NCBI RefSeq assembly: GCF_017742215.1
Contig: NZ_JAGHKP010000003.1
Coordinates: 492,308-556,307, forward strand
DNA length: 64,000 nt
DNA from: Chitinophaga chungangae
Lineage (GTDB): Bacteria > Bacteroidota > Bacteroidia > Chitinophagales > Chitinophagaceae
Reading direction: 5' to 3'
The position numbers and the translations under genes were made by a program. The first letter of the stretch is position 1, and each line of letters opens with the position of its first letter. The notes under the pieces are model-generated. The model was not told the origin of the DNA, did not search any database, and saw only the letters and a list, made by a program, of their open reading frames with translations. Of this stretch, positions 35,551 to 44,990 are shown piece after piece.

Positions 35551-35686
35551 GGTGGATAAAACCCAGTTTTGCATTATCTTGTAAGAATTGTTCAGGTTGC
35601 CGGCAGGTACACGCAGGCATCCGCTTTTTATATGAGGTGGATTAAACCCGGTTTTATATTATCTTTGTAAGACTGTTCAAGCTGCC
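35551..35686. repeat. Imperfect 51-bp duplication with promoter-like element upstream of the histidine kinase
   Basis: 35551-35601 and 35636-35686 share GGTGGAT-AAACCC-GTTTT--ATTATCTT-GTAAGA--TGTTCA-G-TGCC. The second copy contains TATCTTTG (35660-35667), an exact -7 element for the + strand; the first copy has TATCTTG, one T short. The downstream copy is the likely promoter for the kinase. Confidence 0.6.
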
Positions 35687-35811
35687 AAGGCATATTCATT
35701 AGTACATACATAGACACGTAACCTCAATTCTCCCGGCTGCCGGGTAACCTCTGCCGGTCAGGGCATGTATCGCGTGGACATTCCATCCGGCCGCTCTTTA
35801 AAAAATACTGT

Positions 35812-38280
35812 ATGTCAAAGCGACTGTTTTCCTGCGCGGTCCTGTTGTGTGTTTTGTCCATGGCAAATGCACAAACACGGTTAAGCGAAACCCTTCAGAA
35901 TTACAACGGCGCACAGAAGCGTTTGCTGGCGAGAAACATCGGCCGGTTCCTGTACATGGTGCACCAGGGCGAGTGGGACCAGGACAGCTGCGTGTTATAT
36001 ACCTGCAGATATTACAGCTTCAGCCGCCAGTTTCCCTACGACGAAATGATCTACGACGCGGGTATCCGTGAAGAAATGAAATGGCTGGACCAAAGGCAGG
36101 CGCCCGCCGTGGCCGCCGCGGCAGACCGTTCGAACGGGGAGAAACGGGTGCGCCTCTTGCTGGAACTGGCTATTTATTACCTGCATCAACCCGGCGCCCG
36201 CCCCGCTCACCTGGACAGCACAGCTGCCTTCATCGCCGCGGCCCGCAAAACGCCGCTGCCGGCTCCCGAAACAGGAAAATGGCAAACGGAATGTGATGCC
36301 CTGGAAGGGGAATTGCGCTACCAGCAAGGAGATCAGGCGGGCAGCGTAAAATGTTTCACTTCCATCGTAAACAGCTTCGCAAAGCAGGAACGCAGCCAGC
36401 GGAAAGCCCAGGCGTTCCATGAGCTGGCGCTTCACTTACCGTTCACGGATTCCAACCGGGTGAAAAACCTGGAAAGGGCTTATGCGGATTACCGGCAGCT
36501 CGGACTGAAAGAAAACGCCATCGAGGTAATGTCCGATATCGTGACGGCCTATTTCGTCACCGACTGGAGAAAAGCCAAGGTCAAACTGGACGAAGTGCTC
36601 GCCCTGGAAAAAGCAGCCGGTTACCGGCATGTGATGGACACTTATTATGTAATGTCTTACATGAAGAATATCGCCGGCGATTTTATGGGCGGTATCGGTT
36701 ATACAGACAGCTGCATGGCTAATATTGCGGGTACCGGCGATTCGCTGATCTACAGCCTGGCCTGTCACCGCATGGGTGATACCTACCGCTTTTTCGACGA
36801 AAACGAGCGTGCGCTTACGTATTATGAAAAGGGTATGTTAAGGCGGCATGTGGAACCGCAATTATTCTGGTACAAGAACTTTTTAAGCTGGTCGTATGTG
36901 ATCGGCAACAGGTATACGCCGGAAGTAACCATCGCCACGGTCAAGAACATTGCAGCCAAATATCCGCCGCAATCCGAGCACGACAAATTGCAGCTGAACA
37001 TAACGTTGGGGTTTCTCAACGAACAATTGGGCTACAACGACGAAGCGGAGAAATATTTCGGGCATGTGGCAGATGGCATCAAAAATTTTCCGGCTGAGCA
37101 CAGCCACTCGGACCTTGCGTGGTACAACCTGCAGGCAGGGCGTTTTTATTTCGAACGAAAACAATATGCAAAAGCGCGGAGGTTCGTGGAAAAGTCGTTG
37201 CAGTACAGCCTCAATAAAGAATACACTTTCGTGCTCCGTTCCAGTTATGATTACCTCAGCCAGCTGGATTCCATCGACGGCAATTACAGCGGTGCGCTGG
37301 CGAATTACAAATTATACAAACTGTATTACGATTCAGCGCAGAATATGAACCAGCGTTTCAAAATGGAAGAGCTCGACATCCGGTACGAAACCGCGAAAAA
37401 AGACCAGGACATCATGCTGCTGAAACACGATGGATTGATGCGGGAATCGGCGCTGCAGCGGGCGGAGCAGACGAGGAACATCATACTGGCCGGGTTTGCG
37501 CTGCTGGCGGTGATCGCAGGGCTGTTGTACAACCAGTACCGCGTAAAAAAGAAGAACGCGCGCATCATCGAACAAAAAAACGTGGCGCTGGAACAGCTGG
37601 TGGACGAAAAACAATGGCTGCTCAAAGAAGTGCACCACCGCGTGAAGAACAGCCTGCAAACTATTGTGAGCCTTTTGGAACTGCAAACGGATTATCTCAG
37701 CAACGATCCGCTGGCCGCCATCCAGTCCAGCCAGAACAGGATCTTCGCCACGTCGCTGCTGCACCAGAAACTTTACCAGGCGGATAATATGTCGTCGGTG
37801 AACATGAGCGTTTATTTGCCGGAACTGGTATATTATCTCGAAGAAGCGTTCCAGACGCGCGGGCAGATCCATTTCCAGACCGAAGCGCAGCCCGTTGAGC
37901 TGGATATTTCCCAGGCCGTGCCTATCGGCATCATCATCAACGAAGTGGTCACCAATGCTATCAAACACGCGTTTCCGGGCAAAACCGGCCACAATACGAT
38001 CAGCGTTTCCCTTTCCATGGCCGGTAAAGACACCGCGATGCTCGAAATAACCGACAACGGCAGAGGGCTTCCTCCCGCAGCCGGTATAAAGGAAGAAGGG
38101 TTGGGAATGAAGCTGGTGCGCGGTTTAACGGAAGACATCGACGGAACGGTGCGGATCGTTTCCGGCGGAGAAGGAACGGTGGCGACCATCCTTTTCAAAC
38201 CAAGACCAGCACTTACGAAACATTACGCCGGGCAAGAACCGTCAATTAAGCAATATGAAGAAGAAGCTACTCATAGTTGA
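35812..38280 (+). CDS. TPR-containing sensor histidine kinase (HisKA_2 type)
   Basis: 822 residues. Signal peptide to residue 20, then a periplasmic stretch of TPR-like helices (about 150-530) for sensing, a single transmembrane helix (557-575), a coiled coil (580-603), a HisKA_2 dimerisation helix 'LLKEVHHRVKNSLQTIVSLLELQ' with H609 as likely phospho-acceptor, and an ATPase domain with N box 'INEVVTNAIKHAF' (709-721), 'DNGRGLP' (748-754) and 'GLGMKLVRGL' (763-772). The gene overlaps the next one by 26 bp, so they form an operon and likely a two-component pair. Confidence 0.9.
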   Translation: MSKRLFSCAVLLCVLSMANAQTRLSETLQNYNGAQKRLLARNIGRFLYMVHQGEWDQDSCVLYTCRYYSFSRQFPYDEMIYDAGIREEMKWLDQRQAPAVAAAADRSNGEKRVRLLLELAIYYLHQPGARPAHLDSTAAFIAAARKTPLPAPETGKWQTECDALEGELRYQQGDQAGSVKCFTSIVNSFAKQERSQRKAQAFHELALHLPFTDSNRVKNLERAYADYRQLGLKENAIEVMSDIVTAYFVTDWRKAKVKLDEVLALEKAAGYRHVMDTYYVMSYMKNIAGDFMGGIGYTDSCMANIAGTGDSLIYSLACHRMGDTYRFFDENERALTYYEKGMLRRHVEPQLFWYKNFLSWSYVIGNRYTPEVTIATVKNIAAKYPPQSEHDKLQLNITLGFLNEQLGYNDEAEKYFGHVADGIKNFPAEHSHSDLAWYNLQAGRFYFERKQYAKARRFVEKSLQYSLNKEYTFVLRSSYDYLSQLDSIDGNYSGALANYKLYKLYYDSAQNMNQRFKMEELDIRYETAKKDQDIMLLKHDGLMRESALQRAEQTRNIILAGFALLAVIAGLLYNQYRVKKKNARIIEQKNVALEQLVDEKQWLLKEVHHRVKNSLQTIVSLLELQTDYLSNDPLAAIQSSQNRIFATSLLHQKLYQADNMSSVNMSVYLPELVYYLEEAFQTRGQIHFQTEAQPVELDISQAVPIGIIINEVVTNAIKHAFPGKTGHNTISVSLSMAGKDTAMLEITDNGRGLPPAAGIKEEGLGMKLVRGLTEDIDGTVRIVSGGEGTVATILFKPRPALTKHYAGQEPSIKQYEEEATHS

Positions 38281-39679
38281 AGATGAATTTATCGAAGCCA
38301 AAAATCTTGAGCGCATCCTGTTGAAAGCGGGGTATAAAGTGTGCGGCACGGCGAAGTCTGTAACCGATGCGCTGGACATAGTCGCGGAAGAACAACCGGA
38401 GTTCGTGCTGATCGACATTTTTCTCAAAGGCCCGCAAACGGGCATCGACCTGGCGACGGCACTGAGGCAGCGGGATATACCCTTCCTGTTTATTTCCGCC
38501 AACTCCGATCCGGCTACGCTCGAAGCGGCCAAAAAAACGAGCCCATATGGTTTTCTCGTAAAACCTTTCCGCGAAAGAGACGTGCTGGTGATGCTGGAGA
38601 TTGCCATCTACCAGCACGAGCACGGCCTCGAAGCCATGATGCGGAAACAGCCGCCTGCGCCGAAATCCGCTGCCATGGGGAACCCTGCCGGATCGGAAGC
38701 CATCTGTGGTATTGTCGGGAAAAACCCTTCGCTGCGGCAGGTGCTAGACCATGTGCGTATCGTGGGGCCTTCCGTTACGTCGGTATTGATCTTGGGCGAA
38801 AGCGGCACAGGAAAAGAAAGGATCGCCAGGGCGGTGCATGAGATGTCTCCCCGGAAAGACCGGCCTTTCGTTACCGTGAATTGCGCGGCGTTGCCGGCTA
38901 CCCTGATCGAATCCATATTGTTCGGCCACGAAAAAGGCGCGTTCACCGGCGCGGCCAGCCGCATGATCGGGAAGTTCGAGCAAGCAGAAAAGGGCACGCT
39001 TTTTATGGACGAGATCGGCGAATTGCCCGTGAGCGCGCAGGTAAAATTATTGCGCGCCCTGCAGGAAAAGGAAATAGAGCGCATCGGCGGAAAAGAAACG
39101 CTGAAGCTCGACGTGCGTTTCATTGCAGCCACCAACCGCGATCTTGAAAAAGAAGTGGGAGCGGGCCGCTTCCGGCTCGATCTTTATTACCGGCTCAATG
39201 TATTTCCCATATACGTGCCTTCGCTGCGGGAGCGGAAAGATGATATTCTTTTGCTGGCGAAACATTTCATAGACGTGTTCTGCGCGCAGGAAGGCCGGGC
39301 GCCCTTTGCGCTGCCGCCGGAGCTGGGCCATATGCTCGAAACGTATCAGTGGCCGGGCAATATCCGGGAATTGGAGAACGTGATCAGGAGAATGGTATTG
39401 ATAGGCCCCGGTGAAACCGATCCTTCGCTGTATTTCGGCGGGCATGCGCAGCCGCAAAAGCAGGTTGCGGCGGAACAGGCGCCTTCCGCCGAAGACGAGG
39501 AAATAAAAACCTGGCAGGCCTATGAGCGGGAATATATCCTGCGCGTGCTCAAAAAATGTAACGGGAAGATCAGCGGCAGCAACGGCGCCGCGCAGTTCCT
39601 CGGCCTTGCACCCAGCACGCTTGAATCGAAGATCAAAAGGCTGGGCATTAAAAAACATGATTACAACGGCACGGTGTAA
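38255..39679 (+). CDS. Sigma-54-dependent NtrC-type response regulator
   Basis: 474 residues. Receiver domain 1-120 with D54 phospho-acceptor ('FVLIDIF') and K103 ('LVKPF'). AAA+ domain 153-385 with Walker A GESGTGKE (181-188), the sigma-54 contact loop GAFTGA (228-233) and Walker B 'GTLFMDEIGE'. Fis-type HTH at the C-terminus ('SGSNGAAQFLGLAPSTLESKIKRLGI'). It should activate sigma-54 promoters when phosphorylated. The cognate kinase is encoded immediately upstream with overlapping reading frames. Pairing a HisKA_2 kinase with an NtrC-type regulator is uncommon. Confidence 0.92.
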   Translation: MKKKLLIVEDEFIEAKNLERILLKAGYKVCGTAKSVTDALDIVAEEQPEFVLIDIFLKGPQTGIDLATALRQRDIPFLFISANSDPATLEAAKKTSPYGFLVKPFRERDVLVMLEIAIYQHEHGLEAMMRKQPPAPKSAAMGNPAGSEAICGIVGKNPSLRQVLDHVRIVGPSVTSVLILGESGTGKERIARAVHEMSPRKDRPFVTVNCAALPATLIESILFGHEKGAFTGAASRMIGKFEQAEKGTLFMDEIGELPVSAQVKLLRALQEKEIERIGGKETLKLDVRFIAATNRDLEKEVGAGRFRLDLYYRLNVFPIYVPSLRERKDDILLLAKHFIDVFCAQEGRAPFALPPELGHMLETYQWPGNIRELENVIRRMVLIGPGETDPSLYFGGHAQPQKQVAAEQAPSAEDEEIKTWQAYEREYILRVLKKCNGKISGSNGAAQFLGLAPSTLESKIKRLGIKKHDYNGTV

Positions 39680-40206
39680 GCCCGTACGCCTGCCGCCTGT
39701 TCCAGCAGGGGATGGTTCTGCGCGTTGAAACTAAGGCAATACAGCAACCCGAGCAGGTTCGCCCTTTCCACGTGCGCCAGGATGCCCGTATCGCCGGAAA
39801 AACAGGCGGTCACGGAAGCGATGTATTCGCTTACATCCTGCGAAGGCTCATGCACCAATACCGTCTCAGGCTGCCGCCGGCGGGCCGACGTCAGCGGCGC
39901 GGACCGCACAAATTCCTCCACGATATCTTTTTTCAGAACGAACAGCAAAAACGATGGCTGGTTCGAAAGGGCCTGGTATTTCACTAAAGTGTTCTGCCGC
40001 AGGAAAACGAGCTGGGGCGCTTTTGTTTCGAAAGCCGCCGATTCGTGATGAAAAATAAACCCGCCTTCCATGATCGCTACAATAATGTTCTCTTCCGGGC
40101 AAAGACTGCCCTCGTCCGCGATCTGCCGGTTGAAATAATAAATACCGCCCGCGCTTTCCCGCGTTTTGGTTTCGTTCCCTTTTCGTGAAATAAATTTTGT
40201 ATCCAT
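39661..40206 (-). CDS. AraC-type sensor domain protein without the HTH domain
   Basis: 181 residues. The beta-rich half 'IVAIMEGGFIFHHESAAFETKAPQLVFLRQNTLVKY' (about 43-78) and helical half 'VSEYIASVTACFSGD...HVERANLLGLLYCLSFN' correspond to the regulatory domain of GadX-like AraC proteins, but the protein ends at 'AGVRAYTVPL', where the linker to the two-HTH domain should begin. The stop lies inside the last codons of the response regulator (19-bp overlap). It is therefore a free sensor domain, either a truncated relic or a modulator that heterodimerises with an intact family member. Confidence 0.65.
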   Translation of the reverse strand: MDTKFISRKGNETKTRESAGGIYYFNRQIADEGSLCPEENIIVAIMEGGFIFHHESAAFETKAPQLVFLRQNTLVKYQALSNQPSFLLFVLKKDIVEEFVRSAPLTSARRRQPETVLVHEPSQDVSEYIASVTACFSGDTGILAHVERANLLGLLYCLSFNAQNHPLLEQAAGVRAYTVPL

Positions 40207-40352
40207 GCCAATATGTTTTGCGTGGTGTTTTCAAAGCACATGCCATGAGTAATGCCTTTCTGGTACAACGCTTTACATATTTACCGGCAAAAACATTTCA
40301 TGAGGTTTCGGGAATGGCGCGAAATTATTCCCGTTATTTCGGGATATACATG

Positions 40353-40391
40353 AAAAAACCGGCGTACGCTTCATGAAGCATACGCCGGTTT
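40353..40391 (-). terminator. Strong terminator of the TonB-dependent receptor gene
   Basis: AAACCGGCGTA pairs with TACGCCGGTTT (11 bp) and the interior (GCTTCATGAAGC) is itself palindromic. On the minus strand the hairpin is followed by TTTTTTC. It lies 20 bp after the receptor stop codon. Confidence 0.8.
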
Positions 40392-40410
40392 GCAATATTA
40401 ATGGTTGGTA

Positions 40411-42972
40411 TTAGTTGCCGGAGCTGAGTGCGTAACGCAGGGTGACGCCATAGGTCCTGGGGTCGCCGAGCACGGCTGCGTAATGGCCCGCGTTGCCCGC
40501 TGCCACCAGCAATTGTTCGAAATAATCTTTGTCGAGCAGGTTACGTCCCCACACAAATACCGAAATGCCTTTTGCCGCGCGGAAGCCGAGCCTGCCATTG
40601 AGCAGCACGTATCCGTCTACGTTCAGGTAAAGAGAGGGAGAGGGGCTGGAAGAAAATTCAGAGCGGTAATAACCGTCCAGCGCGATGAAAAATCTTCCTC
40701 CCTGGCCGAGGAACTTGCCACCGGTAGATGCTTCGCCGCCCAGGCTGGCCGTCCATTTGGAGATGCCGGGCAACCTGCTGCCGGAGATATCTTTAAATGC
40801 GCTGGGGCCGCCGGTTTCTTCGAGCGGTACGGGCGCGTTTTTGAAGGATTTGTATTTCCCGTCGGTATACGCTACCGCGCCGAAGAGGGAGAAATTATTG
40901 CTGAACCGGATGTTGCCGTCCAGCTCCGCGCCGCGCACCTGCACCTTTTCAGCGTTCGCGAGGTAACCGCGGTTCACACCCAGTTCGGCGGACTGCACCT
41001 GCGTCTGGTAGTCGCGGATGTCCGTATTGTACACGGCCAGGTTAAGGGTGGAGGAAGCAGACGGGGTGGTTTTGATGCCCACTTCGTAGTGCTGTACATA
41101 TTCCGGTTTGATCTCGGCGAGCTCCAGCATCGGTTTGCCGCTGGCGGTGGGAAGGCCGCCGAGGTTGAGACCAACCGGTTTGTAGCTGGTGGCGAAGGTT
41201 GCGTAGGTGTTGATGTTGTTATTCGCTTTGAAAGAGACGGTCAGCTGGCCGGAAAAATTCGTATCGTCTGTATTGACGTTAAACACCTGGTCGCTGTACA
41301 CGAGAGCTTTTAATGCCAGCAGCGCGGGGTCGGTGGTTTCGAGGCCGCCGTATGTTTTACGGTTGAAGTCCACTTTTTTGTCGTCGTAATTATACCGGAG
41401 GCCGGGGAGCACGTGAAGACGGTCGGTGATGGCCCAGTCCAACTGGCCGAACACCGCCGCACTCAGCGTTTGCAGGCGGGAAGTGGTGCGGATGCCGTAG
41501 CCGTCCAGCAGGCCCGGCGTTTTCCATAATTCGCTCGTGGTGCTTTGAGAAAAACGCCATTGTGCGTCGCCGGATTCTTCCACATGATAGGGATCGGTTT
41601 TAAGGTCCTGCCCGATCACGAAAGCGCCGATCACGCCGCTTAATTTGGAAGAGAAGTTACCGGCGTACCGCACTTCCTGCGACCATTGCTGGTGTTTGGA
41701 AGTGGCCTGCGAAAGCGAGAGCACGGCGAGGCCGGTGAAATCGCGGTCGTTAGACGGGTCCCAGTTCCAGTAACGCCATGCGGAGGTGGCGGTTAAGGTG
41801 CCGTTACCGATCTTGGCGTCTACGTTCAACGATACGCCGCCCTGGTCGTTGCCGGAGCGCCAGGTGGTGTTATGGTCTATCAAACGGTCGAAGGGGTTGC
41901 GGCTGGGCAGCTGGTATTTGAGATCGGCGATGATGTTTTCAAACTGCCGGTAATCGGCGCGCTGGGTTTTTACCACGCCGGCAATTACCTGTGCATACCC
42001 TTCGGGGCGTTGCCTGGCCGCGTCGCCGATGAGCGTGATGCTCACTTTTTCGCTGGGGGTGAAGAGCAGCTGTGCGCGGCCGCCGATGTTGTTCAGGTCG
42101 TTCACGTATTTGAGCGAAGAAACGTTATAGAGCGTGCCGTCGCGTTGCGTGCCGGAAAACGAAATTTTCCCCGCGAGGTTTTTCGCGATCGGCCCGGTAA
42201 TGGAGGCCTTTGCCTGGATGTAGCCGTAGTTGCCGAAGCTCACTTCCGCGGTGCCGCCTGGTGTGAAAGAGGGTTTGCGGGTGGTGATGTTGAGGGCGCC
42301 GGCCGTGGTGTTTTTGCCGAACAGGGTGCCTTGCGGGCCGCGCAGTACTTCTATCTGTTCAACGTCCACAAAATCGAACATAGTGGCTGCCGGGCGGGCA
42401 TAATACACGCCGTCAAGGTAAAAACCCACGCCGGGGTCGATGCCGTCGTTGGTGAGACCGAAGGTGGAGCCCAGGCCGCGGATGTTCAGCGTAGTGTTGC
42501 GCGGGTTGGAAGAGTAGAGCTGAACGGTAGGGATCAGTTCTTTCACGCGGTTCACGTTAAACGCGCCCGCGTCTTCAATAGCGCCGCCGCGCACCACGGA
42601 AATAGCGATGGGTACGCTCTGGATCTTTTCGTTGCGGCGCCGTGCGGTAACAGACACTTCGTTGAGCTGGCGGTTGTCTACCGTCAGGATCACTTCCACC
42701 GAATTTTGATTTTCTTCCGTTACGATCACTTCTTTCGGCGCGAAACCGATGGAGGTAACGCCAAGAGTGAGCGGGAAGGGAGCGTAGGTCTGTAAGCTGA
42801 ATTGTCCTTTGTTGTCTGCAATGGCGTGATTGGTAGAGCCTCTGAGGCTAATGGTAGCGCCTGGAACGGGGGACCCTTTTTCTCCTTTAACGACGCCGGT
42901 GATCACTTTTTGAGCGGACCCGGCAGTACCGAAGAGGAGTGTAAGGAGCAGAATGGGAAATACTCTTTTCAT
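40411..42972 (-). CDS. TonB-dependent outer-membrane receptor
   Basis: 853 residues from ATG 42972, which gives a signal peptide ending ...GTAGSAQ. Residues 22-105 form a CarboxypepD_reg-like domain ('ITGVVKGEKGSPVPGATISL'). The plug follows (about 110-230: 'VPIAISVVRGGAIEDAGAFNVNRVKELIPTVQL' in part and 'QIEVLRGPQGTLFGKNTTAGALNI'), then a 22-strand barrel ending 'DKDYFEQLL...YGVTLRYALSSGN'. No SusD partner is adjacent, and the plug resembles iron-complex or small-ligand receptors more than SusC. The ligand is unknown. The gene has a strong promoter with palindromic operator upstream and a terminator downstream, so it is a single-gene transcript. Confidence 0.92.
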   Translation of the reverse strand: MKRVFPILLLTLLFGTAGSAQKVITGVVKGEKGSPVPGATISLRGSTNHAIADNKGQFSLQTYAPFPLTLGVTSIGFAPKEVIVTEENQNSVEVILTVDNRQLNEVSVTARRRNEKIQSVPIAISVVRGGAIEDAGAFNVNRVKELIPTVQLYSSNPRNTTLNIRGLGSTFGLTNDGIDPGVGFYLDGVYYARPAATMFDFVDVEQIEVLRGPQGTLFGKNTTAGALNITTRKPSFTPGGTAEVSFGNYGYIQAKASITGPIAKNLAGKISFSGTQRDGTLYNVSSLKYVNDLNNIGGRAQLLFTPSEKVSITLIGDAARQRPEGYAQVIAGVVKTQRADYRQFENIIADLKYQLPSRNPFDRLIDHNTTWRSGNDQGGVSLNVDAKIGNGTLTATSAWRYWNWDPSNDRDFTGLAVLSLSQATSKHQQWSQEVRYAGNFSSKLSGVIGAFVIGQDLKTDPYHVEESGDAQWRFSQSTTSELWKTPGLLDGYGIRTTSRLQTLSAAVFGQLDWAITDRLHVLPGLRYNYDDKKVDFNRKTYGGLETTDPALLALKALVYSDQVFNVNTDDTNFSGQLTVSFKANNNINTYATFATSYKPVGLNLGGLPTASGKPMLELAEIKPEYVQHYEVGIKTTPSASSTLNLAVYNTDIRDYQTQVQSAELGVNRGYLANAEKVQVRGAELDGNIRFSNNFSLFGAVAYTDGKYKSFKNAPVPLEETGGPSAFKDISGSRLPGISKWTASLGGEASTGGKFLGQGGRFFIALDGYYRSEFSSSPSPSLYLNVDGYVLLNGRLGFRAAKGISVFVWGRNLLDKDYFEQLLVAAGNAGHYAAVLGDPRTYGVTLRYALSSGN

Positions 42973-43006
42973 AATTGGTTGAATAATATATAGGTTATGA
43001 TTCATT

Positions 43007-43067
43007 AGTCTACTTAGTCTACTGAATTAGTAGACAAATATAATTCGGGAATTCGGATTTTATCAAA
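43007..43067 (-). promoter_or_regulatory. Promoter and palindromic operator of the TonB-dependent receptor
   Basis: On the minus strand: TTTG (43067-43064), a 21-bp spacer, TATATTTG (43042-43035), both exact consensus elements. Overlapping the end of the -7 element and the start point is the palindrome GTCTACT-GAATT-AGTAGAC (about 43017-43035), preceded by another direct copy TAGTCTACT (43007-43015). The arrangement suggests repression by a dimeric regulator bound at the transcription start. Confidence 0.7.
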
Positions 43068-43183
43068 TTTTTTTAGGAAAGGGGAATAAATGTGTTGTAC
43101 AGGGTTGCCGAACTGCGGGCAGACGGCGTTCCCGCGTGTACATATTTCAGTATCCCCACGGTTTTATTTTTTATATTGAGGGT

Positions 43184-44149
43184 ATGGCGACTTTGAAAAA
43201 CATCTTCCAGGCGGCGCTTATCGTGGCGGGCATGGCATCCGGTATAAAAAGCGGGGCGCAGCAGCCTTCGATATTCCTGGCCGATCCGACGGTTTTTGCG
43301 GACAACGGGAAATATTATCTGTATGGAACCAGCAGCAACCGGGGGTTTCTTTTTTATGAATCCACCGACCTGGAAACCTGGCATCAGCTGGAAGACAGCG
43401 CCCGGCGGTTTGCTTTAAAGCGCGGTGAATCGTTTGGCAACGGTGGTTTCTGGGCGCCGCAGGTTTTTAAGTATAAAGGCAGTTATTACATGGCCTATAC
43501 TGCAGACGAGCAGATTGCGATCGCCAAAGCGGACAGTCCGGCCGGCCCGTTCAGGCAGAACAAACCCGTTGCGCTGAGCGGCAGCGGCAAACAGATCGAC
43601 CCGTTCCTGTTCTTCGACGAAAGCGGCAAGGTGTATCTCTATCATGTAAAGCTGCAGAACGGCAACCGCATCTTTGTAACGGAAATGAAACCCGATCTGT
43701 CCGACGTGATCCCCGGCACGGAAAAAGAATGTATCGCCAGTACGGAAGGCTGGGAGAACACCGCCGCCGCGAAATGGCCGGTGGCGGAAGGCCCGACCGT
43801 TCTGAAACATAAAAACGTTTATTACCTCATCTATTCGTCCAACGATTTCCGCAACAAAGATTATGCGGTTGGGTACGCCACCTCAAGCTCTCCGGCCGGC
43901 CCCTGGAAAAAATATGCCGGCAACCCGGTCATCAGCCGTCATACGGTCGGGCACAACGGTTCCGGTCATGGTGACGTGTTCATCGATAAAAAAGGCAGGA
44001 TGCGGTATGTGCTGCATACCCATCATTCGGACGATCGTGTATCGCCCCGCGCTACGGCGGTAACGGGGCTTCAATTCAAGCCGGTAAAAGGCGGGGAAGA
44101 CGTGCTGGCGACGGACGGGAAGTTTGAATGGATGAAAGGTGAGGAATGA
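43184..44149 (+). CDS. Glycoside hydrolase family 43 protein
   Basis: 321 residues from ATG 43184, with a signal peptide to about residue 25. The five-bladed propeller motifs of GH43 are visible: 'FLADPTVFADNGKYYLYGTS' with D34 as general base, 'KQIDPFLFF' with D139 as pKa modulator, and 'WPVAEGPTVLKHKNVYYLIYSS' with E202 as general acid. Such enzymes release arabinose or xylose from plant polysaccharides. All three catalytic carboxylates are present. The last 4 bases overlap the start of the exonuclease gene (ATGA). Confidence 0.85.
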   Translation: MATLKNIFQAALIVAGMASGIKSGAQQPSIFLADPTVFADNGKYYLYGTSSNRGFLFYESTDLETWHQLEDSARRFALKRGESFGNGGFWAPQVFKYKGSYYMAYTADEQIAIAKADSPAGPFRQNKPVALSGSGKQIDPFLFFDESGKVYLYHVKLQNGNRIFVTEMKPDLSDVIPGTEKECIASTEGWENTAAAKWPVAEGPTVLKHKNVYYLIYSSNDFRNKDYAVGYATSSSPAGPWKKYAGNPVISRHTVGHNGSGHGDVFIDKKGRMRYVLHTHHSDDRVSPRATAVTGLQFKPVKGGEDVLATDGKFEWMKGEE

Positions 44150-44952
44150 TTATTGCGGTAAAGGCTAAAAAAAATACAGTGAAAATCGCGACCTATAACG
44201 TGAACGGCATCAACGGCCGCCTGCCGGTGCTTCTCCGCTGGCTGAACGAATCAAAACCCGATGTGGTGTGTTTGCAGGAATTAAAAGCCCCGCAGGAAAA
44301 GTTCCCCGAGCAAAGCATCCGCGAGGCCGGCTACAGCGCCGTCTGGAACGGCCAGAAAAGCTGGAACGGCGTAGCGATCCTCTCCCGCAAAGGCCCCATC
44401 GAAGAAGTATGCAGAACCCTGCCCGGCGGCGATAACGATACGCACAGCCGTTATCTCGAAGCCACGGTAAACGGCATGTCGGTCTCCTGTATTTATTTAC
44501 CGAACGGCAATCCATATCCCGGCGAAAAATTCGAATACAAACTGGATTGGTTCCAGCGCCTTTCCAAACACGCCAAATCATTGTTCCGCCAGGAGCAGCC
44601 CGTTATCCTCTGTGGGGATTACAACGTAATGCCCACCGACCTCGACGTTTACAAACCCGAAAAATACATCAACGACGCGCTTTTCCGCCCCGAATCCCGC
44701 GAGGCCTGGCAAGCTCTCCTCAAACAAGGCTGGACGGATGCATTGCGGCATCTTTATCCTAACGAACCGATCTATACGTTCTGGGATTATTTCCGGAATG
44801 CCTGGGGGAGGAATGCGGGGCTGCGGATCGATCATTTTTTGTTGAATGAGGCTGCGTTGCGGAAGCTTAAAGGTGCGGGGGTGGATAAGGAAGTTAGGGG
44901 ATGGGAGAAGTCCAGTGATCATGCGCCGGTTTGGGTGGAGATGGGGGTGTAA
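44146..44952 (+). CDS. xth: Exodeoxyribonuclease III
   Basis: 268 residues of the EEP nuclease fold: 'IATYNVNGINGRLPVLLRWL' with N-terminal Asn, 'VVCLQELKAP' (Mg2+-binding Glu), 'CIYLPNGNP', 'ILCGDYNVMPTDLDVY' and 'RIDHFLLN...SSDHAPVW' with the final Asp-His pair. It repairs abasic sites and digests double-stranded DNA from 3' ends. Coupling to the GH43 gene by a 4-bp overlap has no obvious functional reason. An upstream extension of 10 residues before 'VKIATYNVNG' is present; an internal start is possible. Confidence 0.9.
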   Translation: MIIAVKAKKNTVKIATYNVNGINGRLPVLLRWLNESKPDVVCLQELKAPQEKFPEQSIREAGYSAVWNGQKSWNGVAILSRKGPIEEVCRTLPGGDNDTHSRYLEATVNGMSVSCIYLPNGNPYPGEKFEYKLDWFQRLSKHAKSLFRQEQPVILCGDYNVMPTDLDVYKPEKYINDALFRPESREAWQALLKQGWTDALRHLYPNEPIYTFWDYFRNAWGRNAGLRIDHFLLNEAALRKLKGAGVDKEVRGWEKSSDHAPVWVEMGV

Positions 44953-44990
44953 GGCCTGCTTCATTGTCAAATGATTTCATATTTTGAATT

